The notes below the pieces were generated by a model. It was not told the DNA's origin, made no database searches, and saw only the letters and a list, made by a program, of their open reading frames with translations. A stretch of DNA of 64,000 nucleotides from NCBI RefSeq assembly GCF_002760435.1, contig NZ_AUUU01000051.1:1-64000 (forward strand), read 5' to 3'. Source of the stretch: Clostridium sp. LS (lineage in GTDB: Bacteria > Bacillota > Clostridia > Clostridiales > Clostridiaceae). Position numbers and translations under genes: made by a program. Shown here in pieces: positions 36,505 through 44,346 of the stretch (position 1 is the first letter of the stretch; each line of letters begins with the position of its first letter).

Positions 36505-37290
36505 TTATATTTCATTTTGCCTAACTTTTTCATACATAATAACAGATGCTGCTATTGCAACATTTAAGGATTCAGCATTGCCAGGCATTGGTATCTTAAC
36601 TTTTGTATCTGCCATAGCTAATACTTCTCCGCTCACTCCATTGCCTTCATTCCCAACTGTTAAAAGCACTTTACCTCTTAAATCCGCCTGAAAAAAGTTT
36701 TTATTTGTATCCAGGGAAGTTACAACCAAATTAAAACCTTTCCCCTTTAATTCATTTACTAAAGATAAATTTTCATCATCATAATGAATAGGCACGTAAA
36801 ATATAGATCCCATTGTAGATCTGATTGTCTTTTCATTATATATATCTACAGTTCCCTTTGTTAATATAATTCCCTGTACTCCTGCCGCATGTGCAGTTCT
36901 TATTATAGTACCCAGATTACCTGGATCTTGAAGTTTATCACAAAGTAAATAAAAATCTCCATAAGCTTTTAACTTCATATTATTCATATTTATAACTGCA
37001 AGAATTCCTTGAGGGTTTTCTGTAGAAATAAGTTCTTTAAATAAATTATCACTCATTCTATAAATTTTTATATCATCATTTACTATATAATCCAATAAGT
37101 ATTGCTCAATTTTTTCTTTTGCATCCTCAGTAATAATCAAATAATCTATATGTACTTTTGCCTTAAATGCTTCTTGTACTAATCTAAAACCTTCAATTAT
37201 ATATTTATTACTTTTATTTCGATTTTTTCTTTCTTTAAGTTTCTTTGTATTCTTAAATAAGTTGTTTTCCTTACTTTCTATAAATATCAA
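36505..37290 (-). CDS. TrmH/SpoU family RNA 2'-O-methyltransferase
   Basis: About 261 aa. I place the start at a TTG at 37290 (L-I-F-I-E-S-K...), which has GAGGTG seven bases upstream; the ATG at 37317 has no ribosome site. An N-terminal substrate-binding domain (about 1-95, KNTKKLKERKNRNKSNKYIIEGFRLV) and a C-terminal trefoil-knot SPOUT domain with LCDKLQDPGNLGTIIRTAHA, TVGNEGNGVSG and IPMPGNAESLNVAIAA. Probably methylates 23S rRNA or tRNA (YsgA-like). The target is unknown. Confidence 0.85.
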   Translation of the reverse strand: MIFIESKENNLFKNTKKLKERKNRNKSNKYIIEGFRLVQEAFKAKVHIDYLIITEDAKEKIEQYLLDYIVNDDIKIYRMSDNLFKELISTENPQGILAVINMNNMKLKAYGDFYLLCDKLQDPGNLGTIIRTAHAAGVQGIILTKGTVDIYNEKTIRSTMGSIFYVPIHYDDENLSLVNELKGKGFNLVVTSLDTNKNFFQADLRGKVLLTVGNEGNGVSGEVLAMADTKVKIPMPGNAESLNVAIAASVIMYEKVRQNEI

Positions 37291-37381
37291 AGCATTACAC
37301 CTCAAAATCATAGGCATACAAAAATATACGCCATATATTTATATATAAAAATAAAATGCGACCTAAGCCGCATTTTATGTA

Positions 37382-37741
37382 TTAAGCGTTTAATTGTTTC
37401 TTAGCAACTTCTACTAATTCTGAAAACGCCTTAGGATCATTTATAGCTATTTCAGATAACATTTTTCTGTTGATATCTATTCCAGCTAATTTGATTCCAT
37501 TCATGAATTTTGAATATGATAAGTTGTTTATTCTTGTAGCTGCGTTAATTCTAGCTATCCATAAACTTCTGTAATCTCTCTTCTTGTTCTTTCTTCCAAC
37601 ATAAGCATTTCTTAATGCTCTGATTACTGATTCATTAGCAGTTTTAAATAACTTACTCTTTCCACCATAGTATCCTTTTGCAAGTTTTAAAACTTTTTTA
37701 TGATTTTTACGAGAATTCTTCGCTCTCTTTACTCTTGCCAT
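37382..37741 (-). CDS. rplT: 50S ribosomal protein L20
   Basis: 119 aa, normal length, beginning [16 protein letters not shown] and with the typical [15 protein letters not shown] and [18 protein letters not shown]. Binds 23S rRNA and, in this operon type, also the mRNA leader to repress infC-rpmI-rplT. Last gene of the operon. A GC-containing hairpin (AATGCGGCTTAGGTCGCATT region at about 37355-37380) follows the stop and can act as terminator. Confidence 0.98.
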   Translation of the reverse strand: MARVKRAKNSRKNHKKVLKLAKGYYGGKSKLFKTANESVIRALRNAYVGRKNKKRDYRSLWIARINAATRINNLSYSKFMNGIKLAGIDINRKMLSEIAINDPKAFSELVEVAKKQLNA

Positions 37742-37769
37742 TACTTAAACCTCCTGCACTACCTCTATT

Positions 37770-37967
37770 TTATAGGTATGGTAATAATTTCTTGATAGTT
37801 TTTTCTTGTGTTACTGAAACATATCCAGCTTTTCTAAGATTTCTCTTTCTCTTCGAACTCTTCTTAGTTAAGATGTGACTCTTAAACGCTTTAGCTCTCT
37901 TAAGTTTTCCTGTACCTGTCTTTTTGAATCTTTTTGCTGCACCTCTATGACTTTTCATTTTTGGCAT
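37770..37967 (-). CDS. rpmI: 50S ribosomal protein L35
   Basis: 65 aa, complete: [20 protein letters not shown] and the [13 protein letters not shown] region are diagnostic. Very basic. Between infC (21 bases) and rplT (28 bases). Confidence 0.98.
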   Translation of the reverse strand: MPKMKSHRGAAKRFKKTGTGKLKRAKAFKSHILTKKSSKRKRNLRKAGYVSVTQEKTIKKLLPYL

Positions 37968-37988
37968 GATTAAAATCCTCCTCTCAAG

Positions 37989-38501
37989 TTATGCCTTTTT
38001 AGGCCCTAAAACCATTGTCATGCTTCTGCCTTCTCTTTTAGGATGTTTTTCTATTAGGCAGACATCTTCTAATTTAGAAGCAAAGTTATCAAGAATTTTT
38101 TGTCCAATATGGGCAAGTTCCATTTCTCTACCTCTAAATCTGACAGTGATTTTAACTTTATCTCCATCTAATAGGAACTTTCTAGCATTTTTTGCTTTTA
38201 TGTCAATATCATGTTCCTCAATAGTTAGACTGCATCTTATTTCTTTAATACTTATAACTTTTTGCTTTTTCTTAGCTTCTTTTTCTTTTTTTGATTGCTC
38301 ATATATATACTTACCAAAGTCCATAATCTTACAAACTGGCGGCGTAGCATTAGGAGAAATCATTACTAAGTCCATTTCTTTTTCTTCTGCAAGTCTTCTT
38401 GCTTCAGCTGATGAGATAACACCTAACTGTTCCCCATCACTTCCAATCACTCTAAGTTCTTTTTCTCTTATTTCTTCATTCATAGAAAAATCTTTATTAA
38501 T
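37989..38501 (-). CDS. infC: Translation initiation factor IF-3 with an AUU start
   Basis: About 170 aa. N-terminal domain ([42 protein letters not shown]), linker, and C-terminal domain ([34 protein letters not shown]). The likely start is ATT at 38499-38501, eight bases after GGAGG; the in-frame GTG at 38510 lies inside that ribosome site and the first ATG is six codons further in. An AUU start is the classical autoregulatory feature of infC, since IF-3 rejects non-canonical start codons. Preceded by an attenuator leader. Confidence 0.94.
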   Translation of the reverse strand: MNKDFSMNEEIREKELRVIGSDGEQLGVISSAEARRLAEEKEMDLVMISPNATPPVCKIMDFGKYIYEQSKKEKEAKKKQKVISIKEIRCSLTIEEHDIDIKAKNARKFLLDGDKVKITVRFRGREMELAHIGQKILDNFASKLEDVCLIEKHPKREGRSMTMVLGPKKA

Positions 38502-38533
38502 ATTTTTCACCTCCGAAAAATTACATACATAAT

Positions 38534-38660
38534 AAAAAGACGGCCATATAGCCGTCTCAACATTATCAACACATTATGCATCATGCATAAATAGATATCC
38601 ATAACCTAACTAGTAGAATTAACACTGGTAGGTGAGAAACGGCTGTTTCTTCTTAACGAA
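38534..38660 (-). promoter_or_regulatory. L20-type attenuator leader of infC-rpmI-rplT
   Basis: The minus-strand leader begins with the small hairpin GAAAC-AGCC-GTTTC (38632-38650) and ends with a terminator stem AGACGGC / GCCGTCT plus five T (38534-38557). AGCCGT in the first hairpin can pair with ACGGCT of the terminator, giving the two alternative folds expected for the L20-controlled leader known in Bacillus. Confidence 0.7.
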
Positions 38661-38664
38661 TATC

Positions 38665-38693
38665 AGTATACCATCTCTGTTAATACGTGTCAA
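38665..38693 (-). promoter_or_regulatory. Sigma-A promoter of the infC operon
   Basis: Minus strand TTGACA (38688-38693), 17 bases, TATACT (38665-38670). The -35 box contains the TGA stop codon of ytxC. Confidence 0.8.
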
Positions 38694-39589
38694 TATTTTT
38701 TTGCAATTATAAATTTTGAGTTATAATCTACATCACCTTCATGAAAAGTAACTCTATTTTCAAATACATTTTCTATTGTATCTAAAAATTCTTTATTTGT
38801 GCACTTCTCTTTCCCATATATATTTATATTTTTAGGAGCATTTGTTATAAGTCCGCTTATTAACACATCTTCCACGTTTAAATCTATCTTATTTTGCTCA
38901 TTTATTACTTCATTATAAAAATCATAATATAAGTTTTTACCTTCTTTATCTCTTATAATATAATTATTTCCTTCCTCAATTATTATATTTATCTCTTCTA
39001 TTTTACTTTCCTGTAATTCAACAAAATACTTTAATAGTTTTATGAATTCCTTATATTCTTTTTCTACCATATATCTTTCTACTACTTTATCTATAATTTT
39101 TTCTATGTCACTTCTAAGCTTCTTCATTCTAAAAGTTATAAAACCATCTATATTAATTTCTTGTTTTTCACTTATGCAATCTCTAATCATTTCGATCATG
39201 TTGTTTATCTTATTTAAACAATAAATTGAATCTTCATTTGGAGTATTTTCTTCATATTTTAGCACTTTTACTATTTCATCTTCTACTTCTAATATTTCAC
39301 TTTGCTTTAAGAAAAAATAATTATCTGTTATAAATTCAAACATTTCCTTTTTTCTATAATTATCAATAACTATTCTATATAAAATGTTACTAACATATAA
39401 GTTAATAACTTCTTTTATTTTTTCATTATAGCATTCTTCTTCACATATTATCTTAATTATATGAGTTTTGCCTTCAATACTTTCAACAAACCCTATTAAG
39501 ATATCTTTTTTCTTTAGTAATTCTCTTAGCTCTTGTAAGTCGCGGGAAAAACTCAAGTCTTCACTATAAGCTAATTTTAAAATAAGCAT
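38690..39589 (-). CDS. ytxC: Putative sporulation protein YtxC
   Basis: 299 aa from the ATG at 39589 (GGGAGTG six bases upstream; the GTG at 39598 is within it). Almost wholly helical and charged, with the YtxC family core DGFITFRMKKLRSDIEKIIDKVVERYMVEKEYKEFIKLLKYFVE split by a short turn near residue 165. Homologues lie next to infC/thrS in Bacillus and clostridia. The function is unknown and its link to sporulation rests on expression and distribution. Confidence 0.8.
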   Translation of the reverse strand: MLILKLAYSEDLSFSRDLQELRELLKKKDILIGFVESIEGKTHIIKIICEEECYNEKIKEVINLYVSNILYRIVIDNYRKKEMFEFITDNYFFLKQSEILEVEDEIVKVLKYEENTPNEDSIYCLNKINNMIEMIRDCISEKQEINIDGFITFRMKKLRSDIEKIIDKVVERYMVEKEYKEFIKLLKYFVELQESKIEEINIIIEEGNNYIIRDKEGKNLYYDFYNEVINEQNKIDLNVEDVLISGLITNAPKNINIYGKEKCTNKEFLDTIENVFENRVTFHEGDVDYNSKFIIAKKY

Positions 39590-39773
39590 GGATTTCACTC
39601 CCTTCTTAATATTAGTATGTATTAAAAAATTCAGGATATGCAGAATTTATTTTTTTATTTTTTAACCAATAATAATCTATTTTTAACACTAATTTAACAA
39701 TCAGTTGACATACATACCTTTTGAGTTCAAAATAAATTAATAAATATCTTAAATTATTTCAAAGGAGTATTGT

Positions 39774-40478
39774 ATGCATTGTTTTGTTGACTATAGAATT
39801 ACGAAAGAAGAGCTGCTTAACCTTTCAAAATTAAATACAAACCCAATATTAGTGCCAAAATGTGATGATGTTTATGAAGCCATAAACGGTCATCCTGATA
39901 TACAACTAAGCACACTAAAAAATAAATCTAGTAATAAAATTATCATTCAAAAAAATATTTCAAAGAGTTTTATTAAGATTTTAGAGGAAAATAATATAAC
40001 TTATTTAATTTCACAAAATTCATTATCTTCTAAATATCCTGGAGACATTATTTTAAATTCTTTAATCTTAAAAGAGTATTTTATACATACCTTAAAGTTT
40101 AGCGATGAAAATTTATTAAAATCTCAAGCTTCAAAAATACACATTAACGTTCCTCAGGGATATACAAAATGCTCTATTCTTCCAGTTACTGAAAATGCTT
40201 TAATAACTAGCGATAAAGGCATTTTTGAAGCTTTAAAAAAATATAAATTTGATATCCTACTAATTCCTCCTGGAGATATATTACTACCTTCACTAAATTA
40301 CGGCTTTATAGGCGGGGTTGGTGGTATGATCTCTAATAATAAGATGGCTTTCTTTGGTGATCTAGATAGTTACAAATGGGGAGCCGAAATCAAAAAATTT
40401 CTTTTTAAATACGATGTCACACCCATTTCACTTAGAAAAGGAAAATTAATAGATCGAGGTAGTCTTCTGACCATATAA
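39774..40478 (+). CDS. DUF6873-like protein (GME-fold type)
   Basis: 234 aa, no signal or membrane segment. Begins MHCFVDYRITKEELLNL with the phrase NPILVPKCDDVYEAINGHPDIQL. The middle has YPGDIILNSL and TKCSILPVTENALITSDKGIFEAL, and the C-terminal GGVGGMISNNKMAFFGDLDSY. The pattern resembles proteins related to the amidinotransferase/dimethylarginase (GME) fold but the catalytic triad is not evident, and activity is unknown. Identification is from memory of clostridial homologues. AAAGGAG precedes the ATG. Confidence 0.65.
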   Translation: MHCFVDYRITKEELLNLSKLNTNPILVPKCDDVYEAINGHPDIQLSTLKNKSSNKIIIQKNISKSFIKILEENNITYLISQNSLSSKYPGDIILNSLILKEYFIHTLKFSDENLLKSQASKIHINVPQGYTKCSILPVTENALITSDKGIFEALKKYKFDILLIPPGDILLPSLNYGFIGGVGGMISNNKMAFFGDLDSYKWGAEIKKFLFKYDVTPISLRKGKLIDRGSLLTI

Positions 40479-40534
40479 TCATGTCCACTATATAATATGA
40501 TTTCTGTTTTTTTATGTTACTTTTAAATCAATAC

Positions 40535-40577
40535 AAAAAAGATAGCAATTATTGAACTTCCAACATTGCTATCTTTT
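40535..40577. terminator. Bidirectional terminator
   Basis: Stem AAAGATAGCAAT / ATTGCTATCTTT with a loop of about 17 nt, A-run before and T-run after. It serves the plus-strand 39774-40478 gene and the minus-strand 54-aa gene. Confidence 0.85.
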
Positions 40578-40581
40578 CTAT

Positions 40582-40746
40582 TTATCGAATTATTCTATTT
40601 TTAATTTCATTACTCAGTTTTTCTGCTTTTTCTTTCATAAACTCAGTCACGCTTCTTACCTCATTACTCATATCTTGAGCAAGACCCTTCATTTCATATC
40701 CCATTCTTTCTGCTCTTTCTTTAATTTCTCTAGTAAAATGCATCAT
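40582..40746 (-). CDS. 54-aa helical small protein
   Basis: A short ORF that a 60-aa cut-off would miss: MMHFTREIKERAERMGYEMK, then GLAQDMSNEVRSVTEFMKEK, then AEKLSNEIKNRIIR and TAA. AAAGGAG lies eight bases before the first ATG and a strong terminator starts five bases after the stop. The heptad-like spacing of hydrophobic and charged residues suggests one or two amphipathic helices, perhaps a small coiled-coil or membrane-surface protein. Function unknown. Confidence 0.65.
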   Translation of the reverse strand: MMHFTREIKERAERMGYEMKGLAQDMSNEVRSVTEFMKEKAEKLSNEIKNRIIR

Positions 40747-40916
40747 TGTCAATATCTCCTTTCATATAAATTGTATATCTTTTATAAGTGCTATAAATTT
40801 AAATAAATTATTTATATAAAATTTATACATTAAGTTTGCCCCAAAATAGGAATATTATTAGTAAAAATTTGATTGTTTTAAAGATTTTCAAGTTTTTTTG
40901 TAGTTATTCGAAATTT

Positions 40917-42332
40917 CTATATATGATCTAGGAGGTTATCCTCTATTAATTTAAATCTATCAATTTTTCCCGAACTATTTAATGGCATATTTTGTATAAA
41001 AATAATTTTCTTAGGAATTTCAATCGGCATAAGATTAATTTTTAATTTTTCTATAATAGTCTTTTTTGTAATATCTTTATTTACAATAATAAATGCAGCA
41101 ATTTCTTTTCCTTTATTATCATGATCATATCCTATTACCGCCACATCACTTATTCCATTAATTCTCTTTATTTCATTTTCTATCTTTATTCCACTAATTT
41201 TAAAGCCGCCTTTATTAATAACATTATCTTTTCTTCCCTCAAAAATTAAATAACCTTCACTATCAACATAGCCCATATCATAAACTGTACATGGATTTTT
41301 CATGCCTTCAACATGATATTTGGTATTTACGTAAATAAAATCATCTTTGATAATTATATCTATGTTTGGAAACGGCCTTCCAACACTTAAAGGCTTAGAA
41401 CGAATTTCTTCATAATTTAAATATGTAATGTAATTTAGCTCACTTGCTCCGTAATATAATGTAATTTCTGAATTTGGAAACTTTTCCTTTAATTTATCTG
41501 CTGTCTTTTCAAATAGCAATTGTGATCCTGTAAAAATGCTTCGAACACTATCCACAGATTCCTTTAGAAATGTATTCAACATTTTCAACTTTGTTGGAAC
41601 TAAATATATGTTTGTAACTTTTTCCTCATCAATCACAAGTATCCACTTCTTACAATTAAAATTGCTTACAGAAATTATCGTTCCTCCCTCATATAAAACT
41701 GACATTACGACATTTAAATTACCTGTAAAGCTTAAGCTTCCATTTATAAATACTTTAGAATCTAAATTTATTTTAAATACTTTGTTTTGAATTTTAAAAA
41801 AATCTGACCAACTCTCATATGTTCTATATAATACTTTTGGAATATCTGTAGAACCTGATGTAAGTGCTCCCATGCAAGCTTTAAATTTTTTTACATTGCT
41901 ACTTAAAAAGTTAGTTTTATATATCAATATTTCTTCAAAGCCTAATCCTAATATATCTCTATTAATTTCTACTGTCGTTACATTATCGAATTTTAAATAT
42001 TTGTCTGAAATAACATATTGTATATTGTTTTGTATTATTATCTTCATAATAGTTTCTGTTTTTAAACTATTATGCGCAATAATAGGAATTTGCTTTAAAA
42101 AATTACTAGCAAAAAATGTTAGAAGTTGAAAATAGAAATCATCACAATATATTAATAATTTATTTTTACTATCTTCTAAGTCGCTAGTCTTTATTATGTT
42201 ATTTAATTTTTGTCCTAATAACTTTGATGCATTATACACTTCTCCATAAGTATATTTTTTTTCATCAATAACAAGGAAATCTTTATTTTCTCTTAACCTG
42301 CTCATTTCCTTTAATAATTTAAAATAATCCAT
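40917..42332 (-). CDS. AMP-forming acyl-CoA synthetase-like ligase (YhfT-like)
   Basis: 471 aa, an adenylate-forming enzyme somewhat shorter than usual. Motifs: P-loop-like GALTSGSTDIPKVLYRT (about 153-169), YYGASELNYITYL (about 298), VYDMGYVDSEGYLIFEGRKDNVINKGG (about 355-381) and the catalytic-lysine region PLNSSGKIDRFKL near the C-terminus. Third gene of a bioY-thiolase-ligase operon that matches yhfS-yhfT-bioY of Bacillus subtilis, so a link to biotin or pimelate metabolism is inferred, not shown. Confidence 0.82.
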   Translation of the reverse strand: MDYFKLLKEMSRLRENKDFLVIDEKKYTYGEVYNASKLLGQKLNNIIKTSDLEDSKNKLLIYCDDFYFQLLTFFASNFLKQIPIIAHNSLKTETIMKIIIQNNIQYVISDKYLKFDNVTTVEINRDILGLGFEEILIYKTNFLSSNVKKFKACMGALTSGSTDIPKVLYRTYESWSDFFKIQNKVFKINLDSKVFINGSLSFTGNLNVVMSVLYEGGTIISVSNFNCKKWILVIDEEKVTNIYLVPTKLKMLNTFLKESVDSVRSIFTGSQLLFEKTADKLKEKFPNSEITLYYGASELNYITYLNYEEIRSKPLSVGRPFPNIDIIIKDDFIYVNTKYHVEGMKNPCTVYDMGYVDSEGYLIFEGRKDNVINKGGFKISGIKIENEIKRINGISDVAVIGYDHDNKGKEIAAFIIVNKDITKKTIIEKLKINLMPIEIPKKIIFIQNMPLNSSGKIDRFKLIEDNLLDHI

Positions 42333-42352
42333 TATCGTTCCCTCTTTAATTT

Positions 42353-43489
42353 CTACACCATTTCTATAAGTATAGCTGAAGCTACTCCCCCTGCTGCCGC
42401 AATAGCAGAAACTCCATACTTTCCATCTACTTTCTCTAAACTTTTAAGTAAATGCAACATAATAATAGCTCCCGAAGCACCATAAGGATGTCCATATGCC
42501 AATGCACCTCCCAATATATTATATCTATTAATTAAATGTTGGTTTTTGCGTTGAAATATAACATCAATAACACCAAATGCTTCGTTAAATTCAAACGCAG
42601 AAATATCTGTATACTTTAAGTTTACTGATTCAAGAAGTTTATCTGTTGCTTTTATAGTAGAAGCCGGGCTAATCAAAGGATTGCCTCCACATAAAGTAGT
42701 TTTAATAATTTTAGCTTTCGGTTTCATTCTGCTTCTCAGTAAAAACTCCTCTGAACACAATACTACAAATGCTGCTCCATCATTGATTAGACATGTATTT
42801 CCTGCTGTAAGTTTACCACCTTCATTTAATAGTGGTTTCATTCTATCGAGTAATCTTTGATTTATTTTTTCTCTTATTCCTTCATCACAAAAACTTTTGT
42901 TTACAGAAAAAATTATATCATTTAAACTCCCTTCATCTTTAGCTTTCTTAGCTCTTTTATGACTTTCTAAAGTCCAAAAATCAAGTTCCTCTTTACTTAT
43001 ATTTTCATTTTGAATAATTCTTTCAGCTCCTTGTAACATTACATCTTCACCTATCTCACCAGGTGAAAATTGTGCTACAGTGAAATTAGGATTTTCCTCA
43101 TTATACCTTAAATCATTCTTATTATAAGCTCTAATAGGCTGAGTGGAACTGCTTTCAAAACCTCCAGCAATAATTAAATCACTTTGTCCACTGCTAATTT
43201 TAGAAAATGCTATATCAATACTGGCACTACTTGACGCACACTGCATATCAATTGTAAATGCCGGAACCTCTTCTGAAATTCCAGCATTTAAAGCCATTAG
43301 TCTAGTGATGTTTCCTCCTGTTCCAACTGCATTTCCACAAATTATTTCATCAACATTTGTTAAATTATACTTATTAATTAACGCTTTCAGTACTTCTGAG
43401 CCCAGTATTTCTGGCAATATATTTTTATATATTCCATTTTTAAGTCCAATATGACTTCTTAATCCTCCAAGAATGTAAACTTCTTTCAT
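42353..43489 (-). CDS. Thiolase family protein (YhfS-like)
   Basis: 378 aa. Thiolase fold with the nucleophile Cys84 in MQCASSSAS, NEAF at about 302-305, and GHPYGASG with His334. The C-terminal CxGGG motif that normally supplies the second catalytic cysteine reads AIAAAGG, with alanine at the expected cysteine (about 364). It may therefore work in an atypical way or on an unusual acyl-CoA. Twenty bases upstream of the ligase gene and in the BirA-controlled operon. Confidence 0.85.
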   Translation of the reverse strand: MKEVYILGGLRSHIGLKNGIYKNILPEILGSEVLKALINKYNLTNVDEIICGNAVGTGGNITRLMALNAGISEEVPAFTIDMQCASSSASIDIAFSKISSGQSDLIIAGGFESSSTQPIRAYNKNDLRYNEENPNFTVAQFSPGEIGEDVMLQGAERIIQNENISKEELDFWTLESHKRAKKAKDEGSLNDIIFSVNKSFCDEGIREKINQRLLDRMKPLLNEGGKLTAGNTCLINDGAAFVVLCSEEFLLRSRMKPKAKIIKTTLCGGNPLISPASTIKATDKLLESVNLKYTDISAFEFNEAFGVIDVIFQRKNQHLINRYNILGGALAYGHPYGASGAIIMLHLLKSLEKVDGKYGVSAIAAAGGVASAILIEMV

Positions 43490-43533
43490 TAAATATGATT
43501 CTCCTCTTATATCAAGATATGTTTTATATAACT

Positions 43534-44070
43534 TTAGGCATTAACTACACTACCTAAAGTTTGAGTTAATTTTATAGCTAATACACTACTGACAATGCAT
43601 TTTAAAATATCTCCAAAAATAAATGGTACTACTGCTGACATTAAAGTTGATGCTATATCATTTTTTAAATATAACCTCATTGTAAATACGCCACATATGT
43701 AAATAATAGGCATTCCAACTAATATTGTAAGCATTAAATATTTTCTTATATCATTGCTCTTTCCTTTCAATAAACTTATAACAGGTGCTGCAACTAAAAA
43801 TCCTAAAATAAACCCACCTGTTGGACCAAAAATTTTTCCAAGCCCTGCTGTTCCACCCACAAAAACAGGTACTCCGCAAATTCCAAGCAAAATATATACA
43901 CCCATTACAATAGCAGATTGTTTAGGTGTTAAAACTAATCCTATTAAATTAACCATAATTGTTAATGCAGTTACCATAGCTGGAGTAAATGGAAGCGGAA
44001 ATGATATATATGCTGATACGCATAATAGTGAAATGCAAATTGACATCTTAGTTAATTCTCTTGTTTTCAT
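43534..44070 (-). CDS. bioY: Biotin transporter substrate-binding subunit BioY
   Basis: 178 aa from the ATG at 44070 (GGGGG six bases upstream). About six membrane segments. Family motif KQSAIVMGVYILLGICGVPVFVGGTAGLGKIFGPTGGFILGF is split over the second and third segments. It captures biotin, alone or with a shared ECF module (not encoded here). First gene of the operon, directly behind a BirA operator, so expression should rise under biotin limitation. Confidence 0.95.
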   Translation of the reverse strand: MKTRELTKMSICISLLCVSAYISFPLPFTPAMVTALTIMVNLIGLVLTPKQSAIVMGVYILLGICGVPVFVGGTAGLGKIFGPTGGFILGFLVAAPVISLLKGKSNDIRKYLMLTILVGMPIIYICGVFTMRLYLKNDIASTLMSAVVPFIFGDILKCIVSSVLAIKLTQTLGSVVNA

Positions 44071-44182
44071 AATAATCCCCCTTGAAGTTAACAATTCATT
44101 TTTTAAATATTGCTTAATTTTCTTACTCTCTAAATAAGCTTTACTTATAAATAGAGCTTTTATTTAAATAATTTATAAATAG

Positions 44183-44237
44183 ATTATAGTATTAACATTT
44201 ACATATTGTCAACTTTATAATTTATAAGAGTTAACAA
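44183..44237 (-). promoter_or_regulatory. bioY promoter overlapped by a BirA operator
   Basis: Promoter on the minus strand: TTGACA (44207-44212), 18 bases, TATAAT (44183-44188). BirA operator: TTGTCAACT (44206-44214), 14 bases, AGTTAACAA (44229-44237), which matches TTGTNAACC-N14/15-GGTTNACAA except for the inner base of each arm. The operator covers the -35 box, as expected for repression by holo-BirA. Confidence 0.9.
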
Positions 44238-44346
44238 TATGTTTATAGCATAATTTTAGAAATTTACTTTGACATATTAGCTTTTCATCATTTAAACTAT
44301 TTTAGAGTAGAATTAAAGATACTATTTATATTTTAGGAGGATATTA

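Noticed and set aside
37966-38532. 188-codon plus-strand frame opposite infC
   Set aside because: Shadow of infC; composition (Ser, Phe, Ile, Leu) is that of reverse-read AT-rich coding sequence.
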